A stretch of 5,366 nt of DNA, taken from contig JBGTIS010000361.1 of assembly GCA_041745535.1 (NCBI GenBank), positions 1 to 5,366 on the forward strand, written 5' to 3'. The translations under genes and the position numbers were made by a program. The stretch is from JBGTIS01 sp041745535 (GTDB lineage: Bacteria > Bacteroidota > Bacteroidia > Cytophagales > Cyclobacteriaceae). The notes beneath the pieces are model-generated. The model was given only the letters and a program-made list of their open reading frames with translations. It was not told the DNA's origin and did no database searches. Positions 1 to 5,366 of this stretch are shown in pieces. The stretch's first letter is position 1. Every line of letters starts with the position of its first letter.

Positions 1-23
1 AGTATTTTATAAAACATTTTCAT
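1..23 (-). CDS. N-terminus of a probable SusD/RagB-family lipoprotein (partial)
   Basis: Reading leftwards off the window edge, an ATG at 23 opens a frame MKMFYKI that is still open at base 1. It begins 22 nt after the stop of the SusC-family gene on the same strand. In Bacteroidota a susC homologue is almost always followed at once by its susD partner, a surface lipoprotein that caps the SusC channel and binds substrate. The short basic start (MKMFYKI) fits the beginning of a lipoprotein signal peptide. A second in-frame ATG at 17 could also be the start. Only seven codons are visible, so no lipobox or SusD domain can be seen. The identification rests on gene order, not on protein sequence. 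Confidence 0.55.
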
Positions 24-45
24 ATCTGAAATTTTATGGGATCTC

Positions 46-3000
46 TTAAAAATTAAAATTTAATTTGAAACCTACCGGAATGGTCCAGGGCATTACGTTC
101 TGTCGCTCTATACCCTGCCGGAACATATTCACCGTATTGCCCTGAGGACCTGAGTTGGCTTCAAAAGCTCTTTCAGGGTCGATACCAATATCGGCCTTAT
201 TCCAGAGCATTATATTGCGGCTGTACACAGAAAGCGAAACATTCTGGATACCTATACCATCCAACACGCTGTTGGGGATGCGATAGGCCAGGGAAATTTC
301 TCTCAGTTTCACAAAGCTGGCATCAAAGGTAATGGCTTTGTTGTAACTCCAGGGATACAGGTAAGTCATCCACCAGATTTTGGTTTCAGGCCCACCGAGG
401 TTTTCCACATATTCCCCATTGTCGCCAATGTACACGCCCGGTACAAAACCGCCATCATTACCTTCCACCACCTGGCCATCCTCTTCATATCTGTAATCAA
501 TACCTCCGGTTTCCGCGGTGTGTCCACCAACCCTTGGGAACTGACCATTGCTGGCAATAATATATTTATCCGGATCTGATTTTAACAATTCCGGTAAATT
601 GGGCGTGTTGCCGGGAATCAGCATATCAATTTGTCGCTGCGATTTCCAGTCTGATTCGCCGTAGCGATAGGTATACGACATAAACTCACCACCCTGCCGC
701 CAATCGATGCTGGCGCTTAGGGTAAAGTTTTTAAAGGATACGGAAGTTTGTCCACCCACCATAAAATCAGGGTTGAAATTACCCACCTTTTCCATGTTTT
801 CTACGCCGCTTAAGCTTTCATACGCGTCACCGTCAGAGTTCACAATGGGCCATCCGAAATATTCGGAATTTGGGTCGTCCACCGTGGCATATCCTCTGCT
901 GTACAGGTCGCCAATTTCTTCGCCAATAAAAGTAAAAGCGCCGCCACCATTATCACCCCACATCTGGATAAATTCAATGCCTTCCGCCAGTTCCTCAACC
1001 GTAGTAGTATTCTGTGTAAAGTTAAGGTCAACATCCCATTTCCAATTAGCAGTAGCAATAGGAGTAGCACCAAGCGATAATTCCCACCCTTTACTTTTTA
1101 ACAAACCCGCATTGATCAGTTTTTGGTTGTAACCAGATGAACGGGGTACATTGATACCTAAAATCTGGTTTTTATTTTCCATTTCATAGTAGGTAGCGGA
1201 GAATCGTAAACGATCGTTGTACATCGAAAAATCAATACCCCCTTCAATAGAAGTTGCGATTTCAGGTTTTAACTGCTGGTTGAGCAAATTACTGGGCACA
1301 TTAGTGGTAACCAGGTTGCCCCAGCTTCCAGTTCCTAAATTAGGCTCTAACTGATAAGGGTTGGTATCGTTACCTACCTGTGCCCATCCTAACCGGACTT
1401 TTGCCAAAGAAATGTTTTCAGGAAGACTCAGCACATTTTCCAACAATAAACTGAGCGATGCTGAGGGATAAAAATAAGAGCGGTTTTCAGCAGGCAATGT
1501 GCTTGACCAGTCGTTTCGGGCTGTTACATCCAGATATACCATGTCTCTGAAGCCAAAAGACGCTAATCCATATAAACTGTAAATGGCCTTTTCACCCTGA
1601 CTGTTAGAAACTTCAATACCATCAGCAGGAATATTCCCAAGGTTGTATAATCCTGGTACAATGATGCCTACGCCTCCCCGGCTGCCAGCATAATGGTCTG
1701 ACCATTGCCGGTTCATGATGTTACCACCAAATGATACGGAAAGGTCAAAGTCTGTTGTGGTTTTGTTGTAGGAAGCCAGAAAGTCGGCATTGGTTTCCTG
1801 ATTGAACATATTAAGCAGGTAATAACCGCCATTGGGTTCGCGGGTATAACTATAGGGTATTTTCGTTTCTCTCTCTTCATCAAACCGATCCATAGAATAC
1901 TTGCCTGATAAGGTAAATTCAGGGGTAATCTGCCAATCCAATCCCACATTACCATAAATGCGGTCTCTTACAAAACCGTTATTAATGCCATAGGCAATAA
2001 AATAGGGGTTATCAGCCTCATTGCTTACCCAGTTCTGCTGAATGCCTTCCTGACCTTCCAGCCAGTAATTTCTCATATCCCGCACATCCACATGCGGATA
2101 GGCGTATACCGATTGTAATGCATTGGCGCCCCGGTTGCCAGTGGCCGGTCGGTCGTTGGAATTGCTGCGGGAAAAATTCAGGTTGGTATTCAATGTCAGG
2201 TTTTTTACAATTTGATGTCCACCATTTAACGATATGGTATTCCTGAACAGATCAGAGTTTGGAATCAAACCCTTGCTGGACATATTGGTATAGGAAAGGC
2301 GGAAATTGCTGTTTTCCGTAGCATTGGAATAGGCAAAGTTATTAATAGAGGTAATACCGGTCTGTAGAAAATTTTTCATGTTATCAGGATAAGACCTCAA
2401 TTCAACAGGAACAGGGTTTCCGTTCTCATCCAACGGACTGCTCCATTGTACGGCATTGATTCCAGCGTCCAAGGCAGGTCCGCCCCAGTAGGCAGAATTT
2501 TCATCCAACTGGTTATTGAATTCACCCGGTCCGTATTTATAATGGAAATCCAGATACCGGTATGGCATTTCAAAAACGGTATTGGTAGAAACCGTTACGC
2601 CGGCACCTTTGCCTTTTTTACCCGATTTGGTGGTAATCAAAATAACCCCATTACCGGCTCTGGACCCATACAGGGCAGCCGCGCTGGGACCTTTTAATAC
2701 CGAAATTGTCTCAATGTCTTCGGGATTAATATCAGAAATGGCATTTCCATAATCCACCTGGTTCCGGTCGCCCATTTGTCGGATGTTGTTCAAACCATTT
2801 GTTAGTGGCACCCCATCTACCACAAACAAAGGCTGATTGTCGCTGGTAAGGGAAGTAGCTCCGCGTATAATAATACTGGTAGAACTTCCCTGTCCACTGG
2901 TCTGGTTGATCTGCACGCCAGGCACCCGGCCTGCCAGCGAGTTCAACACGTTTTCCTGCGCTACCTGGGTTAGTTCGGCACCATCCACTTCTGCCACAGA

Positions 3001-3390
3001 ATAGCCCAGCGACCTTTCTTCCCGTTCAATGCCAAGGGCGGTTACTACCACCCCCTCCAATGATTCGCTGCTGAGTTCCATGGCCAGGTCAACCACACTG
3101 CGTCCGTTTAAAGGTACTTCTACAGTGTTGTAACCCACATAAGAAAATACCAGTACGTCGTTGTTTTCGGGTACCTGAATGGTATACCTTCCGTCCACAT
3201 CAGTAATGGTTCCTATTTGGGTATCTTTTACAATTACGTTCACCCCAGGCAAACCTTCCCCTTCGTCGGCAGAAGTTACCTGTCCGGTTACGGTAAGGGC
3301 AGATTGGTTGGCATGCGCCATTCCCATACTAGCCAAAAGCACAGCAATGAGAAGCAAATAAAGCTTTTCACGGTAAATATTTGAGTTCAT
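46..3390 (-). CDS. SusC/RagA-family TonB-linked outer-membrane protein
   Basis: TonB-dependent outer-membrane transporter that imports a nutrient (typically an oligosaccharide or peptide) using energy passed from the inner membrane by TonB-ExbBD. The 1114-residue product has a signal peptide (hydrophobic core about 10-22, likely cleavage after AHA at 25-27). A carboxypeptidase-regulatory-like beta domain follows at about 33-108 (VTGQVTSADEGEGLPGVNV, then TDVDGRYTI). A TonB-box-like stretch lies near 111-118 (LEGVVVTA) and the plug at about 119-258, with the family hallmark LFVVDGVPL at 188-196 and GPSAAALYGSRAGNGV at 234-249. The rest is a 22-strand-type barrel with the conserved FVKLREISLAYRIP at 1026-1039 and a terminal Phe (FNF). 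The length is normal and there is no STN domain, so it does not look like an anti-sigma-linked transducer. The ATG at 3390 is preferred because the signal peptide begins there; a TTG at 3435 would add 15 residues in front of it. No Shine-Dalgarno is present, which is usual in this phylum. The substrate cannot be told. Confidence 0.95.
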   Translation of the reverse strand: MNSNIYREKLYLLLIAVLLASMGMAHANQSALTVTGQVTSADEGEGLPGVNVIVKDTQIGTITDVDGRYTIQVPENNDVLVFSYVGYNTVEVPLNGRSVVDLAMELSSESLEGVVVTALGIEREERSLGYSVAEVDGAELTQVAQENVLNSLAGRVPGVQINQTSGQGSSTSIIIRGATSLTSDNQPLFVVDGVPLTNGLNNIRQMGDRNQVDYGNAISDINPEDIETISVLKGPSAAALYGSRAGNGVILITTKSGKKGKGAGVTVSTNTVFEMPYRYLDFHYKYGPGEFNNQLDENSAYWGGPALDAGINAVQWSSPLDENGNPVPVELRSYPDNMKNFLQTGITSINNFAYSNATENSNFRLSYTNMSSKGLIPNSDLFRNTISLNGGHQIVKNLTLNTNLNFSRSNSNDRPATGNRGANALQSVYAYPHVDVRDMRNYWLEGQEGIQQNWVSNEADNPYFIAYGINNGFVRDRIYGNVGLDWQITPEFTLSGKYSMDRFDEERETKIPYSYTREPNGGYYLLNMFNQETNADFLASYNKTTTDFDLSVSFGGNIMNRQWSDHYAGSRGGVGIIVPGLYNLGNIPADGIEVSNSQGEKAIYSLYGLASFGFRDMVYLDVTARNDWSSTLPAENRSYFYPSASLSLLLENVLSLPENISLAKVRLGWAQVGNDTNPYQLEPNLGTGSWGNLVTTNVPSNLLNQQLKPEIATSIEGGIDFSMYNDRLRFSATYYEMENKNQILGINVPRSSGYNQKLINAGLLKSKGWELSLGATPIATANWKWDVDLNFTQNTTTVEELAEGIEFIQMWGDNGGGAFTFIGEEIGDLYSRGYATVDDPNSEYFGWPIVNSDGDAYESLSGVENMEKVGNFNPDFMVGGQTSVSFKNFTLSASIDWRQGGEFMSYTYRYGESDWKSQRQIDMLIPGNTPNLPELLKSDPDKYIIASNGQFPRVGGHTAETGGIDYRYEEDGQVVEGNDGGFVPGVYIGDNGEYVENLGGPETKIWWMTYLYPWSYNKAITFDASFVKLREISLAYRIPNSVLDGIGIQNVSLSVYSRNIMLWNKADIGIDPERAFEANSGPQGNTVNMFRQGIERQNVMPWTIPVGFKLNFNF

Positions 3391-3516
3391 AAGTTTGGTG
3401 GTTAAGGTATACAATGAAGTTAGTCGTTTAAGCAAGCATCATTTTATTTGAATTGATAGTTAGTAGTTTTATTTTTTTAGTGAACCAGTATGTAGTATTG
3501 TAATTGAAACTGAATG

Positions 3517-3553
3517 AAAAAAAAGCAATAAGAAATTCTTATTTGTGCATAAG
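3517..3553 (-). promoter_or_regulatory. Attenuator-like alternating hairpins in the susC-like leader (candidate)
   Basis: Read on the minus strand, the order is CTTAT, six bases, ATAAG, five bases, CTTAT, three bases, then eight T. The middle ATAAG can pair with the first CTTAT or with the second, and the second pairing (AATAAG with CTTATT) sits directly before the T run, as in a terminator/antiterminator switch. It lies 127-163 nt upstream of the susC-like ATG. The stems are only 5-6 bp and contain one G-C pair each, so they are thermodynamically weak and could be chance in AT-rich DNA. Confidence 0.25.
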
Positions 3554-3631
3554 TGCTGGTTTCAGGCCTATACTGAACTAAGCATATCGCTACTTTACCT
3601 GAGGCGCGCCATAACTTTTAACTTTTTCAGA

Positions 3632-3643
3632 TTTTCCGGAAAA
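3632..3643. repeat. 12-bp perfect palindrome TTTTCCGGAAAA
   Basis: Perfect dyad with no loop, in non-coding DNA about 240 bp upstream of the susC-like ATG. Lack of a loop makes a DNA-binding dimer site more plausible than an RNA hairpin. It shares a CCGG core with the palindrome at 3863-3874, but the flanking A/T halves are reversed, so the two are not copies of one another. The function is unknown. Confidence 0.35.
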
Positions 3644-3851
3644 GGAAACCTGTATGTATATAGGTATTAACCCATACCAAGCATGGCTATTTTTGTTCTA
3701 TGAATTAAAGATAGAGATTCTCCTGAGTGATTTGTGCGCTTTTTGCGTTAACATATTCATATTTTGCGCAAGAAATAAAATCTTAATTTTTCTGTCATGG
3801 TTTGTTAACAATGCTGTAACATTTCGTATTTATAATTTTATAAGGTTAATG

Positions 3852-3859
3852 CAAAATTA
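3852..3859 (-). promoter_or_regulatory. Possible minus-strand -7 box (TAATTTTG) for the susC-like gene
   Basis: The minus strand reads TAATTTTG, an exact match to the Bacteroidota -7 consensus TAnnTTTG, and it is the only exact match I find on this strand in the divergent region. No TTTG -33 element lies at the expected distance. A start here would give the susC-like mRNA a leader of roughly 455 nt, which is long. In such AT-rich sequence a chance match is quite possible. Confidence 0.25.
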
Positions 3860-3862
3860 TAT

Positions 3863-3874
3863 AAAACCGGTTTT
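3863..3874. promoter_or_regulatory. 12-bp palindrome AAAACCGGTTTT, candidate operator
   Basis: A perfect palindrome lies 12 bp upstream of the -7 box TATCTTTG of the small-protein/efflux unit, so it would cover the -33 region. It also falls next to the possible leftward -7 box at 3852-3859. The position is what one expects for a dimeric regulator of the metal unit. No regulator gene is visible in the window, and the site does not match a metal-sensor operator that I can name. Confidence 0.35.
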
Positions 3875-3886
3875 GTAAATTATGCT

Positions 3887-3894
3887 TATCTTTG
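3887..3894 (+). promoter_or_regulatory. -7 promoter box TATCTTTG of the HYC/cusA unit
   Basis: Exact match to the Bacteroidota housekeeping -7 consensus TAnnTTTG, 24 bp before the ATG of the small-protein gene. Transcription would begin near 3900 and give a very short leader. A TTTG at the ideal -33 distance is missing; the nearest one (3872-3875) is too close and is part of the 12-bp palindrome. A weak -33 together with an overlapping palindrome suggests a regulated rather than a constitutive promoter. Confidence 0.6.
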
Positions 3895-3918
3895 TAGCTG
3901 TAATAACTGAATACCCTG

Positions 3919-4347
3919 ATGAAGTTTTTTCGTAATCTTTCCGCGACAATCCTGGCACTGGTCATGCTGCTTACCATAGCAGGACAGGCCATGAGCTTGC
4001 ATTTTTGCGGTGGAAAATTTCAAACCATTGGTATTTCCGGTATTTCCAGCTCGTGCCATCAGGCAGTTAAGCTGCCTCCATGCCACCAACAACCATCCGG
4101 TGAGGAGCATGCCACTGACCAGCACGGTTGCTGTGAGAACCAAACCGTAATTACCGAGCATCTGGATTTGCAAAACCAGGTCTTCAGCAAGGTGAATTTC
4201 CAGAAAGCATTTGTGTATGTAGCCATCGCCTTACCTTCTTGTTTTGGCATACAACTGCTTGCTCGGGTAGAAATTATTGAAAAACCTTTTGCGGTTCCCC
4301 GGATTGTGCCTGACCGCATGATCCTGTTTCAGTCCTTTCTTCTATAG
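3919..4347 (+). CDS. HYC_CC_PP family protein, small exported Cys/His-rich protein
   Basis: A 142-residue protein of a poorly characterised Bacteroidota family, recognised by its landmarks: an HYC-like motif just after the signal peptide (HFCGG at 28-32), a Cys pair (CC at 71-72), and two prolines near the end (P127, P131) followed by a QSFLL-type C-terminus (138-142). Residues 5-25 form an N-terminal signal or anchor segment (RNLSATILALVMLLTIAGQA). A second hydrophobic stretch lies at about 97-115. Between them is a Cys/His-rich stretch with C46-H47, C55-H56, H64, H69, C71, C72 and H81. The likely location is therefore the periplasm or a membrane surface, and these residues could bind soft metals. 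It precedes a CusA-type pump on the same strand by 142 bp, so a role in metal sensing or delivery to the efflux system is an inference from context. No biochemical function is known to me. The ATG at 3919 is the only start that keeps the whole signal segment. Confidence 0.82.
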   Translation: MKFFRNLSATILALVMLLTIAGQAMSLHFCGGKFQTIGISGISSSCHQAVKLPPCHQQPSGEEHATDQHGCCENQTVITEHLDLQNQVFSKVNFQKAFVYVAIALPSCFGIQLLARVEIIEKPFAVPRIVPDRMILFQSFLL

Positions 4348-4387
4348 CCTTTTTTCTATCTTAACTTTTAAGCTGTAAGCTGACTTT

Positions 4388-4404
4388 CAGATTGTACAAG
4401 TCTG
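4388..4404. promoter_or_regulatory. Imperfect dyad around TTGTACAA in the gap before cusA (candidate)
   Basis: The 142-bp gap between the small-protein gene and the pump gene contains CAGA-TTGTACAA-G-TCTG: an 8-bp perfect palindrome flanked by CAGA/TCTG arms with one extra base. It directly abuts GATATTTG (4405-4412), one mismatch from the -7 consensus TAnnTTTG. This could be an internal promoter with an operator, allowing cusA to be expressed apart from the small gene. No clear terminator lies between the two genes, so read-through is also likely. Confidence 0.25.
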
Positions 4405-4489
4405 GATATTTGATATATTCTGATCTTATAATTCGGTCCATACAGCCCTTTCTCTGATTATTGAAAATCGTTTTTTTTAAATATTATTT

Positions 4490-5366
4490 ATGATGATAGA
4501 AAAACTTATTTCATTTTCGTTGCGTAACCGAATCCCCGTTTTGCTGGTGGGGGCCATTCTGTTTGTATGGGGAATTTTTGCCATCCGTGAAAATAAAATC
4601 GATGCTATTCCTGACCTTTCCGAAAACCAGGTGATCGTGTTTACCGAATGGATGGGCCGCAGTCCGCAAATTATTGAAGACCAGATTACCTATCCGCTGC
4701 TTACCAATATGCAGGGCTTGCCTGAGGTAAAATATGTGCGGGCTACCTCTATGTTCGGTATGAGCTTTATTTATGTGATATTTCAGGATGATACCGACAT
4801 CTACTGGGCCCGACAGCGCGTGTTGGAAAGGCTAAGTACCATTGGTAACAGCTTGCCGGAAGGGGTACAGCCTACGCTGGGTCCGGACGGAACCGGCGTC
4901 GGACACGTTCTCTGGTACACGCTGGATGCCCCGCAAATGGACCTGGGTGAGCAGCGGGCTATTCAGGACTGGTATGTGAAGTTTGCTTTGCAAAATGTAC
5001 CCGGAGTAAGTGAGATTGCTTCTTTTGGCGGATTTCAGCAGCAATACCAGATCACCGTCGATCCTAATAAACTCACCTATTACGATATTTCTATACCCCA
5101 GGTGGTGCAGGCAGTTCGTGCCAACAACAATGAGGCAGGTGGCAGAAAGTTCGAGATGAGCGGTATCGGCTATATTATCAAAACATCCGGCTACCTGAAA
5201 TCATTGGAGGAGATTGAAGCCATTCCGCTGGCAACACGGAATGCCACGCCGGTTCGGGTACAAGATGTGGCTACCGTGCAGATGAGCGGAGAAAGCAGGT
5301 TGGGTATTTTTGATCTGAACGGCGATGGCGAAGTAGTGGGCGGCATTGTGGTGATGCGCTACGGCG
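4490..5366 (+). CDS. cusA: CusA/CzcA-family heavy-metal efflux RND pump, N-terminal part (cut by window end)
   Basis: Inner-membrane proton-driven pump that moves metal ions from periplasm or cytoplasm into a tripartite export channel. The first 292 codons are visible and the frame is open at the window edge; family members are usually over 1000 residues. Residues about 14-32 form the first membrane helix (IPVLLVGAILFVWGIFAIR). Then come the family signature DAIPDLSENQVIVF at 38-51, PQIIEDQITYPL at 59-70, YWARQRVLERL at 105-115, GPDGTGVG at 131-138, QDWYVKFALQNVPGV at 159-173, and the porter-domain segments NNNEAGG (212-218) and LNGDGEVVGGIVVMRYG (276-292). Against E. coli CusA as I remember it, the spacing and motifs correspond throughout, closer to the CusA (Cu/Ag) than the CzcA pattern (IPDLS.NQV). 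The methionines that carry Cu(I) and the charged proton-relay residues lie beyond the window, so Cu/Ag versus Co/Zn/Cd cannot be settled. A second ATG at 4493 is an equally possible start. No Shine-Dalgarno is present. Confidence 0.93.
   Translation, partial: MMIEKLISFSLRNRIPVLLVGAILFVWGIFAIRENKIDAIPDLSENQVIVFTEWMGRSPQIIEDQITYPLLTNMQGLPEVKYVRATSMFGMSFIYVIFQDDTDIYWARQRVLERLSTIGNSLPEGVQPTLGPDGTGVGHVLWYTLDAPQMDLGEQRAIQDWYVKFALQNVPGVSEIASFGGFQQQYQITVDPNKLTYYDISIPQVVQAVRANNNEAGGRKFEMSGIGYIIKTSGYLKSLEEIEAIPLATRNATPVRVQDVATVQMSGESRLGIFDLNGDGEVVGGIVVMRYG

Larger units (their letters stand above)
3391..3918. other. Divergent AT-rich intergenic region between susC-like gene and metal unit
   Basis: These 528 bases separate the leftward susC-like gene from the rightward small-protein gene. 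No convincing gene is present on either strand. The longest open frame here, 74 codons at 3654-3878, is AT-driven and has no recognisable features. The region carries two 12-bp palindromes with a CCGG core (3632-3643 and 3863-3874), a 17-bp dyad followed on the minus strand by a run of eight T (3517-3543), and an isolated GGCGCGCC (3603-3610). It also has a 10-bp palindrome TTGTTAACAA (3802-3811), two TTTTGCG copies 21 bp apart (3741 and 3762), and a perfect -7 box at 3887-3894. No tRNA or other structured RNA was recognised. Confidence 0.8.

Noticed and set aside
707..1132. 141-codon open frame antisense to the susC-like gene
   Set aside because: It lies wholly inside a clear SusC-family coding region on the other strand. 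The product has no recognisable features and is a by-product of codon use.
3428..3442. Five-codon mini-frame (ATG ATG CTT GCT TAA) in the susC-like leader
   Set aside because: Too short to distinguish from chance and not a run of one amino acid that would suggest leader-peptide attenuation.
3603..3610. GGCGCGCC, an 8-bp GC-rich palindrome within AT-rich DNA
   Set aside because: Striking by composition, but a single 8-mer with no second copy in the window and no known role here. It also coincides with a common restriction site, though no flanking vector-like sequence is seen.
3648..3665. Imperfect inverted repeat ACCT...AGGT around GTATGTATAT
   Set aside because: Only the outer four bases and part of the TA-rich centre match; this is expected often in such sequence.
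3654..3878. 74-codon open frame on the plus strand in the divergent region
   Set aside because: The composition follows the AT-rich DNA (many I, F, L, N), no family is recognisable, there is no promoter or ribosome-binding signal in front, and it ends just before the promoter of the next gene. Most likely chance.
4059..4319. Minus-strand open frames across the small Cys/His-rich gene
   Set aside because: They overlap a family-recognisable plus-strand gene and carry no recognisable motifs. The same applies to the frame at 3886-4173.
4344..4359. Possible terminator after the small Cys/His-rich gene
   Set aside because: ATAG/CTAT arms are four weak pairs around a T-run loop, with no stable stem followed by a T run. 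Not a credible intrinsic terminator.
4832..5044. 70-codon minus-strand frame inside cusA
   Set aside because: Antisense to well-conserved RND pump sequence, with no independent support.
1..5366. CRISPR arrays, insertion sequences, tRNA or rRNA genes
   Set aside because: No spaced direct repeats, no transposase frames or terminal inverted repeats with target duplications, and no cloverleaf or rRNA-like sequence were seen.

Overview
The window comes from a member of the Bacteroidota. The evidence is a full-length SusC/RagA-type TonB-dependent outer-membrane protein, a HYC_CC_PP-type small protein (a family I know only from this phylum), a perfect Bacteroidota -7 promoter box (TAnnTTTG), and starts without Shine-Dalgarno sequences. 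The genes have moderate GC, while the central intergenic region is very AT-rich. I cannot name the genus.

Layout. The left 3.4 kb is on the minus strand. It holds a SusC/RagA-family gene (46..3390, 1114 aa from the preferred ATG). 22 nt after its stop, at the window edge, are the first seven codons of what is probably its SusD partner (1..23). A non-coding, AT-rich divergent region of 528 bp follows (3391..3918). It contains several palindromes, a good promoter box for the rightward genes, and a weak attenuator-like structure in the presumed susC leader. On the plus strand come a 142-aa Cys/His-rich exported protein of the HYC_CC_PP type (3919..4347) and, after a 142-bp gap, the first 292 codons of a CusA/CzcA-type heavy-metal RND efflux pump (4490..5366, cut by the window edge).

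Function. There are two unrelated units, back to back. The left one is a nutrient-uptake pair: SusC is the TonB-driven outer-membrane channel and SusD the surface lipoprotein lid; the substrate cannot be read from this window. The right one looks like the start of a copper/silver or cobalt-zinc-cadmium efflux operon, led by a small putative metal-handling protein and followed by the inner-membrane pump. The adaptor (CusB) and outer-membrane (CusC/TolC-like) parts would be expected beyond the right edge.

Nothing here is a clearly new system. The items most worth a second look are the small Cys/His-rich protein in front of the pump, the CCGG-centred palindromes in the divergent region (one lies just upstream of the -7 box of the metal unit), and the alternating CTTAT/ATAAG/CTTAT-U8 arrangement upstream of susC.
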